Shown here one piece after another: positions 1 through 8,436 of a stretch of 56,554 bases of DNA. This DNA is from Planctomycetaceae bacterium (GTDB lineage Bacteria; Planctomycetota; Planctomycetia; Pirellulales; Lacipirellulaceae), in the NCBI GenBank assembly GCA_002702655.1, contig PABB01000074.1:1-56554 (forward strand). The letters are read 5' to 3'. The notes beneath the pieces are model-generated. The model searched no databases. It saw nothing but the letters and a program-made list of their open reading frames with translations, and was not told the DNA's origin. The position numbers and the translations under genes are program-made. Position 1 is the first letter of the stretch. Each line of letters begins with the position of its first letter.

Positions 1-431
1 CACGTCAGCAGACGGAAGCTCCGGCCGTCGCACAGCCGATCAGCCATGAAGTCCATGCTCCAACTTGCATTGACGGCCATGGCCGGAGGACGTTCGCGGC
101 GCGACCGGCAGCTCTTATGGCGACGCGGCGACTTGGTTCGCATCTGCAGTCCTTCCTCGACATACAGTCGGTAAACCAGCTTGTGGTTGACCTGCCAACC
201 TTCTCGCTGCAGCAGGATGTGCAGACGGCGATAGCCGTACCTCACCCGACTGGCAGCCAGGTCGCGAAGGCGAATGCGGAGTTCGGCCCGCTGGTCGCGG
301 CGGCTCTGGTCACGGTGCGATGAACGCGGCGCTCCGATGGCTCGGCACGCTCGTCGCTCGCTAACTTGGTAAGCGGCTTGCAGCCGCTTGATCACCTGCC
401 GACGACGAGCGGGCCTCAGACCTTTCCCTAC
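1..431 (-). CDS. IS3-family transposase OrfB (integrase core), partial at window edge
   Basis: The -1 frame relative to OrfA is open from about 431 down to the window start. It begins GKGLRPARRRQVIKRLQ and continues through the OrfB HTH_21 region (RYGYRRLHILLQREGW, then NHKLVYRLYVEEGLQMR) into the start of the rve integrase core (NASWSMDFMADRL). The aspartate in SMDFM is the first residue of the expected DDE triad; the other two lie outside the window. No stop or frameshift is seen in the visible part, so the element may be intact and recent. Confidence 0.85.
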
Positions 432-682
432 ACGACGTCCTGCAGCATCTCTTTGTCCAAGGCCAAATCGGCGAGCAACTGCTTGAGCTTCTTATTCTCT
501 TCTTCCAAGCTCTTCAGCTTCCGGACCTCAGCGACGCCCATCCCGGCGAACTTCTTCTTCCAGCGATAGAACGTCTGCTCCGAAATCCCCAGCTTCCGGA
601 TGATCTCGGCGACTGCCGTCCCTGATTCATGCTGCCGCAAGGCAAACGCGATCTGCTCTTCCGTAAAACGTCTCCGAGGCAT
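428..682 (-). CDS. IS3-family transposase OrfA
   Basis: 84-residue OrfA of an IS3-family element. It carries the HTH_Tnp_1 fold: the N-terminus MPRRRFTEEQI, a helix-turn-helix around residues 24-44 (IIRKLGISEQTFYRWKKKF), and a leucine-zipper-like tail (residues 58-80, EEENKKLKQLLADLALDKEM) used for dimerisation. It binds the IS ends and, after a frameshift, forms the N-terminus of the OrfAB transposase. The stop at 428 lies where the downstream OrfB frame is already open in the -1 frame, as expected for programmed -1 frameshifting. I see no classic A-rich slippery heptamer at the junction. The ORF is intact. Confidence 0.92.
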   Translation of the reverse strand: MPRRRFTEEQIAFALRQHESGTAVAEIIRKLGISEQTFYRWKKKFAGMGVAEVRKLKSLEEENKKLKQLLADLALDKEMLQDVV

Positions 683-791
683 GATTCCAGCCCTCCTTCA
701 AAGTGCAAGATAACCAAAAAACTCGCACTCCGCTTGGGCCAGCAATCGGGGGGAAGGTCAATCGGGCGGGATTCTCTCATTCAGACTGTGA

Positions 792-1688
792 TTAATTTGA
801 GGAGTGAAGACCAGACTGACCATCCGAATCCTCCGACACAGTCGCTGCCTTTTTCTTTCTGGTCTTTTCCCTATTGCATCTTTTGCAGACTACGACCGCC
901 AGACGCTTTGCCTCCTCGGTTGCGAAGAACGCGACATGACTGCAGTTGCTGTCCCTTGGCTCGACGTGCGCCACGTCCACCTTTGTGACTTTGACCGCGT
1001 ACATAGCTGGGGGCCGCAGTATTGAACACACTGTATGCAGAAAGTGCGTACCCCACCTTCCGTGTGCTCCGAAGCCCTCGAAAATAGCCAGAATGCACGC
1101 GATGGCCAGAATCACCGCGCCCACTACGCACCATAGTCCGCGCGAATTCGCCACACCCAACGTCACGCAAATGCCGCCCACCAGCCCAAAGAAACTCGAC
1201 TTCCAGAACGTGTCGTTCGCAGTCGCTTCCGTCTCGCTCCGGATGACATTGACATCCCATGCCAGCAGCAATGCATAAAATGTCAAAAAATAGACGCCCG
1301 TTCCAATGCCTCGTCCGCTCGGAGTGAACACCTTCAAAGACACTACCAAGATAATCAGAAACCTTAGCGCCTGTTCGTACCGCACGCGCCAGCCAGCGAG
1401 TCCCCGAAGGTATTTCGCGTACTCCGCTGAACTAACGTCCTCGAGAAGTTCAAGTATAAGATACACCCGAGCGAGATGTAGTGCGAACGCGCCAACCAGC
1501 AACCACACCGCCGCTCTGACAAAAAACTCATCGCCGCGGAACTCATCGGGTAGAAGGCTCGCAAAGACACCCGTTTTTGCGAGTACTTCGCTTGACGCTT
1601 TAACCGCCGACACAATAAAGAGGACAAAATAGGCATGTTTGAACGGCGAGTACGCGTCACTCGTTGAGAATACTGACGATTCGCTCAT
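792..1688 (-). CDS. Hypothetical multi-pass membrane protein with C-terminal Cys/His segment
   Basis: Not recognised. About 298 residues if it starts at ATG 1688, which has GGAG and AAGG just upstream; the longer frame needs a GTG at 1718. I read about five hydrophobic helices: near residues 18-35, 60-85, 108-125, 165-185 and 188-205. The cytoplasmic-looking tail has an HVEP...CSHVAF...VCKRC pattern and a Lys/Arg stretch, which could bind metal. It follows the ABC importer ATP-binding gene with no gap, so it is probably co-transcribed. A role in transport is only positional inference. Confidence 0.7.
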   Translation of the reverse strand: MSESSVFSTSDAYSPFKHAYFVLFIVSAVKASSEVLAKTGVFASLLPDEFRGDEFFVRAAVWLLVGAFALHLARVYLILELLEDVSSAEYAKYLRGLAGWRVRYEQALRFLIILVVSLKVFTPSGRGIGTGVYFLTFYALLLAWDVNVIRSETEATANDTFWKSSFFGLVGGICVTLGVANSRGLWCVVGAVILAIACILAIFEGFGAHGRWGTHFLHTVCSILRPPAMYAVKVTKVDVAHVEPRDSNCSHVAFFATEEAKRLAVVVCKRCNREKTRKKKAATVSEDSDGQSGLHSSN

Positions 1689-1705
1689 GTGAACCTTGTC
1701 TCCAG

Positions 1706-2455
1706 TCAGATGCGACACTCGATTCGGTCAATGAACTCTCTCACTCGTGTATTGGCTGTTGTGTCCAGAACGTCATGTACGGACCCCGATGCACTCACGG
1801 CGCCTCGGTCCAGGAAAACGATCTCATTTGCCACGGCCCGCGCAAAGCCAATGTGGTGCGTAACGAGAAGGACAGCCACGCCTTGATCGACAACACGGTT
1901 GATCACGTCTCGAATCAATGACACGTTTTCAGGGTCTAGCGCTGATGTGATCTCGTCTAGGCAAAGCACCTCGGGCTCCAAAGCCATCGCGCGAGCTATT
2001 GCCGCGCGTTGTCGTTCACCGCCCGAAATCTCGCTTGGATAGCGCTTGCCAAGGCCTTCAATTTGGACCCGTTTGAGCCACTCGATTCCTCTGTCCGCGG
2101 CCTCTTCACGGCTCAGGCTGCCCGCAAGCCTCAATGGCAATGACACGTTTTCGCACACTGTCAGGTGCGGCCACAGGTTTAGGTGCTGAAAAACTAAGCC
2201 GACGCGTCTGCGAAACTCTCGCTGCTGCGTATTCCCGCCTGACAAACACGGCCACACCTCGGCTTCTCGAAAAACTATTCGTCCGCTGTCTGGCGAATCA
2301 AGAAGCGAAAGGCATCTTAGCAACGTCGTCTTCCCTGCGCCACTAGGGCCAATAACAACGGTAACCGCACCGGAAGGCACCTCAAGTGACACATCCACAA
2401 GCACTTGCTTTCCGTCGAATCCTTTCGCCAATTGCGTTGCCTCGAGTATTGCCAC
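1706..2455 (-). CDS. Polar amino-acid ABC transporter, ATP-binding protein (GlnQ/HisP type)
   Basis: 249-residue ABC ATPase that energises uptake of polar amino acids. Walker A is GPSGAGKT (36-43), the Q-loop Q is at about 90, the signature is SGGERQ (144-149), Walker B is LCLDE (164-168), the D-loop is SALD (171-174), and the switch histidine is in VTHH near 199. The length is normal for PAAT-family ATPases. Its ATG at 2455 abuts the stop of the permease gene, so translation is probably coupled. With the permease and binding protein upstream it makes a complete importer. The substrate cannot be read from this gene. Confidence 0.95.
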   Translation of the reverse strand: MAILEATQLAKGFDGKQVLVDVSLEVPSGAVTVVIGPSGAGKTTLLRCLSLLDSPDSGRIVFREAEVWPCLSGGNTQQREFRRRVGLVFQHLNLWPHLTVCENVSLPLRLAGSLSREEAADRGIEWLKRVQIEGLGKRYPSEISGGERQRAAIARAMALEPEVLCLDEITSALDPENVSLIRDVINRVVDQGVAVLLVTHHIGFARAVANEIVFLDRGAVSASGSVHDVLDTTANTRVREFIDRIECRI

Positions 2456-3124
2456 TTACGCCAACCTCCACCGCGCCAACGATTCGACTCGTCTTACAAG
2501 CAGCATCAACGGCATTAGTATGACGACGTAGAAGAGGGCTAGCACGGTGAACACCTCAAGCGGTCGAAAAGTACTCGCAACAATTCCGCGCCCCGTATGA
2601 ACCAATTCGTAAACCGCAATCACCGACGCCAACGACGTCAACTTTATCGTGCTTACGTACAGCGTGAGTATTGCGGGGAGCGACACGCGAAATGCCTGCG
2701 GAAGTATTATGTGTAGGTAAGCCTGCGTGCGCGACAATCCGACGGCCGCAGCTGCATCATATTGACCCTCGGGCACTGATAGCAGCCCCCCGCGAACAGC
2801 TTCCGCGAAAAACGCAGAGAGGCTTAGAGATAACGCGGTAATCGCCGTTGCTGGACCAGAAGGGGCCACGCCTAGCACAATCGGCAAGCAGTAGTACAGC
2901 CAGATCAGCAGCACCAGAATCGGTATACAAAGCAGCACTTCCACGTAAACCGCCGCGGCAGCGCGCAAGAGTGGTCGACTTGATGACCGACACAGCCCGA
3001 CGGCAAGCCCAGCCACGGAACCGATGACGATCGACCCCAGGCTAATCAGGATTGTCATCACCGCGCCGCTGGCCAACGCCCGCCAATTGGCAAGTACTGT
3101 GGAGAAATCCCAATCGTAGTCCAT
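2456..3124 (-). CDS. Polar amino-acid ABC transporter, permease (HisM/GlnP type)
   Basis: 222-residue inner-membrane permease of the His/Glu/Gln/Arg opine type. It begins with a hydrophobic helix (residues 15-40) and has about five membrane spans. The EAA-like loop contacting the ATPase is visible near residues 125-150 (AAAVGLSRTQAYLHIILPQA, with the conserved G and the ILPQA tail). Length and topology are normal for the family. It sits between the binding-protein gene (11-bp gap) and the ATPase gene (no gap). Only one permease is present, so the channel is probably a homodimer. Confidence 0.94.
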   Translation of the reverse strand: MDYDWDFSTVLANWRALASGAVMTILISLGSIVIGSVAGLAVGLCRSSSRPLLRAAAAVYVEVLLCIPILVLLIWLYYCLPIVLGVAPSGPATAITALSLSLSAFFAEAVRGGLLSVPEGQYDAAAAVGLSRTQAYLHIILPQAFRVSLPAILTLYVSTIKLTSLASVIAVYELVHTGRGIVASTFRPLEVFTVLALFYVVILMPLMLLVRRVESLARWRLA

Positions 3125-3135
3125 TTTCTCCTCTA

Positions 3136-3999
3136 CTACCTCGGTGACTGAAGTAGGGGAACCTCGTACTTCGCGTTCACAGTGTCAATAAAGCCAGTCG
3201 CGTCGAGGTGCTCTAGCGATGCATTGATGAAATGCAGCAACGGCCCATCTTCTTGCCGAACTGCCCACGCAACAGCCGTGACATTATAGGGACGGTCAGC
3301 CAAGAGATCACGAGCCCCGTCGTGCTGCTCCACGAATTGCGCGACGAACCAAGCGTCGCCAAGGGCCACATCTGCGCGGTTCGCCAGTACTTCCGCAAAA
3401 GTCAAGGCCTGTTCGCCAGCGGAGATTACGCGAATCGTGGCATTTCTTAGCGATCGTTTCGCGTACTCCTGCCCCTGCTCGCCTTGCGTGACGGCGACGA
3501 CAACTCCTTCTTGATCTATGTCCTCCAATTGTTGGAAGCGATCGTCAGATTTGCGAACAACAGCGCTATTGCCAAAGTAGCCCTGCGGGGATGTAAACGC
3601 GACGGAAAGACTGCGCTCGATAGTTGCAAATGTAGGCGCAATTGACACGTCAAACCGATAGCTTTGGAGCCCCGCCACAAAGGTGTCCCATGTCGCTTCT
3701 TCAAATTGCACTTCGAGATCGCCCAGTTCCGCAATCCTCCTAATCGCATCTACGGAGCTGCCTGAAAGCTCGCCGCTATCGGGCTCTCGAATAATCCATG
3801 GCGGCGCCACGATGTAGCCGACGCGAAGCACTCGCTCGGCCCGAATCTGCTCCATCGCCGACCGCTCCGGCACCCGTTCATCCGACGCGAGCCTCTTCAG
3901 GCTAATTGCGAGCGCCACAACTGCAAGCAAAAGTGCAGCAATCGACGCCGCGTGTAGGCACGTAGAATTGCGTTTGACTTCATAGCTCTTCGCTCCCAT
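3136..3999 (-). CDS. Extracytoplasmic amino-acid-binding protein of ABC importer (SBP_bac_3)
   Basis: About 287 residues. ATG 3999 is preferred because GGGGA lies 6 bases upstream and it puts the membrane anchor at residues 11-34 (LHAASIAALLLAVVALAIS); the ORF could extend to 4071. There is no lipobox, so it is probably tethered by an uncleaved signal anchor or secreted. The family-3 fold is visible: the entry strand VLRVGYIVAPPWII, then SGSSVDAIRRIAEL, VSIAPTFATIERSLSVAFT, and a second-lobe region LANRADVALGDAWFVAQF. The substitutions leave the ligand class open. It is the first gene of the importer operon. Confidence 0.92.
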   Translation of the reverse strand: MGAKSYEVKRNSTCLHAASIAALLLAVVALAISLKRLASDERVPERSAMEQIRAERVLRVGYIVAPPWIIREPDSGELSGSSVDAIRRIAELGDLEVQFEEATWDTFVAGLQSYRFDVSIAPTFATIERSLSVAFTSPQGYFGNSAVVRKSDDRFQQLEDIDQEGVVVAVTQGEQGQEYAKRSLRNATIRVISAGEQALTFAEVLANRADVALGDAWFVAQFVEQHDGARDLLADRPYNVTAVAWAVRQEDGPLLHFINASLEHLDATGFIDTVNAKYEVPLLQSPR

Positions 4000-4170
4000 A
4001 ACACGTCCCCGTTCTTCCAGTGCCACCATGCGACATGGCTGCCCCAGCATCGCGGCCAGAGCCCGATCCACGCTCCTACCATGGTATCATCAGCAAGCAA
4101 CTGCGAATTGCCCGGAACTTAAATACGTCCCCTTTCGGGGCGGCATGCCGGATTATGGGCAAGCAACTCA

Positions 4171-4500
4171 ATGCTAACCACATCACGCACGCCAGTTCCA
4201 AGATATCTCTCGATCGCCAAGTCTCCCGCTGTCCGCAAGGCATGGGATCCGGACGAAGTTCTCGGCCCCGGAACGCACGGGGACTTTCTCATCGCGGCGG
4301 TTGCCAAAGGCCGCAAACTACGCGAAAACCGCGTCTAGGTGACGCCCGGCGAGTACCCATTCCTGCAGGTCGACGCATATATCCCTATTGCGACGGGCAA
4401 CCCGCAGATCGCTGCTCGTCGTCGACGATTCGGGTATCAGGCCTGGCAGGAAGTCCCTCTCACGATCCCGAGATTGACCCAAGCATCTTGCTTAGTGTAA
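4171..4500 (+). pseudogene. Possible stop-interrupted small gene, unrecognised
   Basis: In the roughly 550-bp gap between two divergent genes one plus-strand frame stays open from ATG 4171 for 55 codons to a TAG at 4336. The same frame then continues for another 53 codons to a TAA ending at 4500. The conceptual product has a protein-like composition (KSPAVRKAWDPDEVLGPGTH, then PGEYPFLQVDAYIPIATGNP). I do not recognise it. It may be a decayed gene or chance. The rest of the gap presumably carries the promoters of both flanking genes, but no convincing -35/-10 pair was seen. Confidence 0.3.
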
Positions 4501-4548
4501 AAGGTTTTTTCAACTGAACGCAATAGCTGAGCTCACGGAGCAAGTTGA

Positions 4549-5250
4549 ATGAAACACACAACCTCCCTGGCCGACTTTCTCACTTCGTGGGATGCTGCCC
4601 TGTCCGCAGCCTATGCGGACATCGAGCTCTTTTCAGCTCACCGAGTGCTCACCTCGGCTCAGGCGCGCCATTTCGTTCGTGTCTTTTACCATGTTCGGGG
4701 GCGTTTTTGCCAATTCCTCTGGACTCTGGGAAATCTCGCGCCGCACGATGAATTCAAGCTTCTGGTAGTGCGTAACATCCAGGAAGAATTCGGCATTCCC
4801 GGAGGCCGATCTCATGAGCAGCTGTATCTTGAATTTGCACGAAGTCTAGGCGTTGACCTCACCCACGAACTTGCCTCTGAAAGTAGTTACACCGACTATG
4901 CTCGAGAATTCAACGTCGGCCACATTGAGTGGCTAGCATCCCAGCCATGGCCAGCGCAATTTGCTGCGTTCGCTGCCTACGAGCGACTCGACAATCTTGA
5001 CTATCCAATACTCCATCGCCTAGCCGCCAAATTTGCGGACGAAGTTCTATTCTTTTCCGTTCATTGCGAAGTCGGGCACTTCGATGCACTGCAGGTCCAC
5101 CTCAGTAGGTTCTGGCAACAGAGCGCCAAAACCGTCGTGGAGGCGTTCGAGTTCATTTCGCGACATCAGATTAAGATGTGGCGAGCCCTCAGTTCAGATA
5201 TATTGGCGCTCAACAACGACGTTGCCCAATATCCAGAGATGTTGAGCTGA
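4549..5250 (+). CDS. Haem-oxygenase-fold / TenA-like protein (HDO superfamily, altered ligand set)
   Basis: 233-residue all-helical protein resembling the iron-containing redox enzymes of the haem-oxygenase-like diiron oxidase (HDO) group. Characterised members such as CADD, UndA, BesC and SznF act on fatty acids or amino acids. The first half has plausible ligands: E79/E80, H89 and E145. The usual last-helix motif H-x3-D-x2-H aligns with H172-C-E-V-G176-H-F-D179, so the normal Asp is Gly and the final His is Asp, although H177 is nearby. It may therefore bind metal differently or not at all. It is divergent from the amino-acid importer, which hints at an amino-acid-derived substrate (inference). 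A TenA/PqqC-like role is the alternative. Confidence 0.72.
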   Translation: MKHTTSLADFLTSWDAALSAAYADIELFSAHRVLTSAQARHFVRVFYHVRGRFCQFLWTLGNLAPHDEFKLLVVRNIQEEFGIPGGRSHEQLYLEFARSLGVDLTHELASESSYTDYAREFNVGHIEWLASQPWPAQFAAFAAYERLDNLDYPILHRLAAKFADEVLFFSVHCEVGHFDALQVHLSRFWQQSAKTVVEAFEFISRHQIKMWRALSSDILALNNDVAQYPEMLS

Positions 5251-5354
5251 TGGAATCGGATGTCCGAGCTCGCTTTGCTACTCGGTCGCCTTTTCCCTGC
5301 GGAAGCTTCGAGCCTCGGAGAGAATGTGGCGGATCTCGATTCGGTTTCGCGTAT

Positions 5355-5663
5355 CTACATGCGAAGTAGCCAGTCGTCGAGGCCAGATGTGGATTCGATT
5401 GACAGCGGCGGCGATTTCCGGCCTGACTTTTGTTCCGGCGGCTCAGATTCGACAGCGTGTGGGTCGATCGTACAGGCATCGATAAACTCCTCAATCCACT
5501 CCTCCCGAAACAGGATGGGCGACTTCCTTGATACCTGCATGAATTTGATAACGGGACCCCGTGTGCTGCGGCCCTGCGCTCGGGCGCGGGACCGTTCGAC
5601 GATGTTCCGCAAGCCCTTGACCGTGTAGCCAAGGCGTTCGGCGGCTTCGGCGATGGTGAGCAT
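5355..5663 (-). CDS. Excisionase-like helix-turn-helix protein
   Basis: 102 residues from ATG 5663 (MLTIAEAAERLGYTVKGL). The N-terminal 50 residues look like a MerR/excisionase winged HTH of the helix_turn_helix_17 kind: AEAAERLGYTVKGLRNIVE, then a wing-like stretch ending SPILFREEWIEEFI. Such proteins bind a single operator or an att site. The C-terminal 45 residues are polar and probably disordered. It follows the CHC2 gene on the same strand at the left edge of the accessory block, the position an excision or control factor often takes. The longer frame to 5873 overlaps the CHC2 gene and is not favoured. Confidence 0.7.
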   Translation of the reverse strand: MLTIAEAAERLGYTVKGLRNIVERSRARAQGRSTRGPVIKFMQVSRKSPILFREEWIEEFIDACTIDPHAVESEPPEQKSGRKSPPLSIESTSGLDDWLLRM

Positions 5664-5749
5664 TCTCGTCACGACGGGGCACGTCAAGCGGTTGTCGCCG
5701 CGGATGTCGCGGCGAGTCAATTGGAAAAACGGGTTCCTCTTCTCTGTTC

Positions 5750-6082
5750 CTATTTGGTCGGCGGGTCGATTCCCAGTTGACGGCAGAGTTCGCGAGCCGC
5801 CTCGTACACAGTCAGGCCGAACAAAGCGGCCGCCAGGTCGAGTTGGTTGCCTTTGGCCCCGCAACTGAAACATTGGAACACGTTGCGCTCCAGGTTGATG
5901 GAGAGACTGCGGCTACCGGGGCTCGTCGCGTTGTGAATCGGGCAGGGACCGCGCCACTGAGCGCCGCAAGTAGTCGACGGTTTGTAGCCGACAAGCGCGA
6001 GCACTTGCTCCATCGACGCCTCGCGACGAAGCTGTTCAAAGTCGATATACTGACTGGTACGGTTGTGCATTGAAAACATCAT
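5750..6082 (-). CDS. Stand-alone CHC2 zinc-finger protein (DnaG primase N-terminal domain)
   Basis: 110 residues, essentially only the primase zinc-binding domain: C-P-I-H at about residues 47-50 and C-F-S-C at about 71-74, framed by the typical GPCPIHN and NVFQCFSCGAKGNQLDLAAAL. In DnaG this domain reads the initiation trinucleotide on single-stranded DNA. The catalytic Toprim part is absent here and is not encoded next door. Such isolated fingers occur on plasmids and integrative elements. The start may be M1 (6082) or M5 (6070). It is divergent from the gene at 6208, with 125 bp between them that probably hold both promoters. Confidence 0.88.
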   Translation of the reverse strand: MMFSMHNRTSQYIDFEQLRREASMEQVLALVGYKPSTTCGAQWRGPCPIHNATSPGSRSLSINLERNVFQCFSCGAKGNQLDLAAALFGLTVYEAARELCRQLGIDPPTK

Positions 6083-6207
6083 TCCACGCTACTACGATTT
6101 GCGGGCCTACTCAAAGCTAACCGACTTGGCCGACACGGGACTGACCGCCATTCTGACCATACCCCCTGATCCTCGATTGACTGATTCGCCGGCAGTCCCT
6201 CAGTACG

Positions 6208-6840
6208 ATGACTTTGCTCCGAACACATCACGAAGACCTGCTTGACGCGTTGACGCAACGGGTCCGCGTCGTGACCTGCGATCAAGCAGCCAGATTATTG
6301 GGCGTGGATTCCGAAGAAGCTCGTTCGATTCTCGAATCACTTGAGAGGTCGTCGCTGATCTCGCTTGAAGCGCGACTGATTGATTTCGCGGGTCCGGCTG
6401 CGGAACCGCTCTTTTCCTGGCGGGCAGGGGAGCACGACCCTGACTTTCGAATCTGTGCCTATCAGCTGCGCAATCGATCCGTGTCGCAGCAGGAAGTGCT
6501 CCTCGCACTTCCTGCTGCCAAGGCGTGCCGGCAGTTCGGCGGCACCCGGGTGCGACCCAGACAGTCTGAGTGGTCGCACGACGTGCGGATGAGCGACGTG
6601 TGGCTGCGGTATCGGGACGCGTTGGCTGACTCATCGGACCTGACCTGGCAATCGGGAGACGGGATTCGGAGCGACGGCGATGCAAGGCTATTCTGCGGCC
6701 GGGTGCCTGATGCGTGCCTTCGCAACACGGCTGGCCGCATTGTTCGCATCATTGAAGGCGGGGGGCGGGGATACAGTCGGTCGAAGCTGGAAGCGATGCA
6801 TCGGGATTTTGGAGCTGTTGCGGCTTGGGAATTGTGGTAG
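6208..6840 (+). CDS. Hypothetical winged-helix-like protein, possible replication-relaxation relative
   Basis: 210 residues. The first 60 look like a winged helix (VTCDQAARLLGVDSEEARSI, then ERSSLISLE). The C-terminus has RIVRIIEGGGRGYSRSKLEAMHRDF and ends AAWELW, which recalls the C-terminal part of replication-relaxation proteins (PF13814) that sit next to transfer ATPases. That resemblance is my reading, not a search result. It ends one base before the stop of the convergent transfer ATPase gene. It would act on DNA in the cytoplasm. Confidence 0.62.
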   Translation: MTLLRTHHEDLLDALTQRVRVVTCDQAARLLGVDSEEARSILESLERSSLISLEARLIDFAGPAAEPLFSWRAGEHDPDFRICAYQLRNRSVSQQEVLLALPAAKACRQFGGTRVRPRQSEWSHDVRMSDVWLRYRDALADSSDLTWQSGDGIRSDGDARLFCGRVPDACLRNTAGRIVRIIEGGGRGYSRSKLEAMHRDFGAVAAWELW

Positions 6841-8436
6841 TCACAGTTCGAGTTGCTCTTCTCGGTCCAGCCGGTTCAGCAGCGCTGCGAGGCGCTGCAA
6901 ACGCTCGCGGTGAATCTTCGGCTTGTTGGCTTCGATGTGCGCTACGTGCCACGCCGGACCGGCCGGGCGTTGCGTTCGGTTGGTTGCGGCGGCAGCGACG
7001 CGCCGTTCGACAAGCGGCAACGGGGTTGCCAGAGAGTCGAGGTATTCTGCGTGGGAGACCGCGTAAGCCCCCACGGCGGGGATCGGCTCGCGGTGGCCGC
7101 GACCGTCCCTGATCACGGCGAAAAAAGCGCCCTCGGTTCCCGCGACGTCCAGAATGTCGTCTTTCGATAGTTGCGGCGTGACGCTTTCCGATTCCGATTC
7201 GCCGCCCAGCGCCCGATAAGCGCCGAAGCGGATGCTCGTTTCGAGCGAACGACTCCGCAGCGGCCGCGTCGTTTCGCGGGAGAACGTTTGCAGCTCTTCG
7301 ATGTCGCGACGACCCGTCACGGTGAACAGCATCTGCAGCACGGAGTTATCCCGCACCACGGGGACCAAATCGACGTTCTTGTCTTTTTGAAGTGACTCGG
7401 AACTCTGGTAGGCCATGGTGATGCTGATGGAATATTTTCTGGCGCCGATCAGATAGTTCTCAAACGAGGCCCCGGCCAGATTGACCATCTCGTCCACGAA
7501 ACAGTGCAGGTGCCGCTGCGGACGTGCAGAACCTTGACGCTCCTCGTAGATCTTCATCGCCGAGGCAATCGCAATCTGCAAGAACAAGCCGGCAATCTGC
7601 CGGGCCGTCGTCGCCTCGGAAATCGCGGGGAGGTACGCGTAGATCACCTCGCCGTCTTCAATGGCGCGCTTGAGGTCGATGAGATCGGGTTCGCCCGGTT
7701 CGGGCTGCAGTTGGTCGTACTCCAGGAGAAACCGAAAGATGCCGCGGATCTGTTCGGCGTCTTTCACGTCGGCGCACTTGGAGCTCTGCAGGTAGCGATC
7801 GACTTCTTTGAGCGTGATCTCGCGGCCGCTCCGCTTGCTTTCGACCATCTCCTCGCAGATTTTCAGCAGCATGAGCAAGTTTCTTTGACTGTACCAACTA
7901 CCGCCGTAGATGATTCCATGATCGAGACTGAAAGCCTCCAGAAACAGGTTGCAGAGCCGAATGATCCGCTGCCCGTCAGCGCCGATGCTTTGAAACGGAT
8001 CAAACCGGTGGCTGCGGGCGCTATCGAGCGAAAAGCAGCGAAACGTCCTGCCGAGTTGCAGGGCGCGTTTTTGCGTGGCGTGAAACATCTGCTTGTCGCC
8101 GCCCAGATCGACGACCAGAATCGCGTCCCTCTCATGGGCCGTTTCCAGCGTGCCGTTTTTAGCGGGCCAAGACAGCTGGTACGGTTCCATCAACTTGAGG
8201 ATCAACGGGAGCATGCCCTTGCTCGTCTTTCCCGAGCCGGTCATCCCGCGGATGATCGTGTGACCGCTCTTGAGCAGCTCCCGCTCTACGGTCACCGGAT
8301 CGCCCGCTTTGGCCAATCGCCGCGGCGACCGGCCGTTTCGCCGTACGCCCCGGCGGGCGAGGTCCGGTTCCGGCTGCTCATCGTGCAGCCACTTGCCGAT
8401 TTGAATGGTATCGCGGGGGCGAATGCGGGGCGTCAT
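6841..8436 (-). CDS. VirD4/TraD-like DNA-transfer (coupling) ATPase
   Basis: 531-residue FtsK/HerA-superfamily ATPase of the conjugative coupling-protein kind. Walker A is GMTGSGKT (64-71), the strand-2 region ILVVDLGGDKQMFHATQ is typical, and Walker B is HCFVDE near residue 310. Then comes the TraG/TraD C-terminal motif (ARKYSISITMAYQSSESLQK, followed by DNSVLQMLFTVTGRRD). Unlike VirD4 it has no N-terminal membrane helices, as in soluble coupling proteins of some actinobacterial elements. Its start overlaps the stop of the upstream gene by 4 bp. No relaxase or channel ATPase is seen nearby. Mobilisation, DNA pumping and defence are all possible roles. Confidence 0.88.
   Translation of the reverse strand: MTPRIRPRDTIQIGKWLHDEQPEPDLARRGVRRNGRSPRRLAKAGDPVTVERELLKSGHTIIRGMTGSGKTSKGMLPLILKLMEPYQLSWPAKNGTLETAHERDAILVVDLGGDKQMFHATQKRALQLGRTFRCFSLDSARSHRFDPFQSIGADGQRIIRLCNLFLEAFSLDHGIIYGGSWYSQRNLLMLLKICEEMVESKRSGREITLKEVDRYLQSSKCADVKDAEQIRGIFRFLLEYDQLQPEPGEPDLIDLKRAIEDGEVIYAYLPAISEATTARQIAGLFLQIAIASAMKIYEERQGSARPQRHLHCFVDEMVNLAGASFENYLIGARKYSISITMAYQSSESLQKDKNVDLVPVVRDNSVLQMLFTVTGRRDIEELQTFSRETTRPLRSRSLETSIRFGAYRALGGESESESVTPQLSKDDILDVAGTEGAFFAVIRDGRGHREPIPAVGAYAVSHAEYLDSLATPLPLVERRVAAAATNRTQRPAGPAWHVAHIEANKPKIHRERLQRLAALLNRLDREEQLEL

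Larger units (their letters stand above)
1..760 (-). mobile_element. IS3-family insertion sequence (IS407-like), partial
   Basis: One end of an IS3-family element read leftwards: terminal inverted repeat, orfA, then orfB cut by the window edge. Read on the minus strand, the outer end at 760 begins TGACCTTCCCCCC. This resembles the TGACCTGCCCCC-type ends I associate with the IS407 subgroup, which usually makes 4-bp target duplications. The candidate duplication would be the bases at 761-764. The other end is outside the window, so neither completeness nor the duplication can be confirmed. The subgroup assignment is inference from the end sequence and the orfA type. Confidence 0.8.

Noticed and set aside
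4020-4517. 165-codon plus-strand frame
   Set aside because: Overlaps the 5' end of the binding-protein gene and has Arg/Ser-rich random composition; a different frame in this gap looks more protein-like.
6841-6841. Idea that the adjoining ends of the genes at 6840 and 6841 hide a terminator
   Set aside because: The two stops are back to back and no stem with T-run spans the junction.
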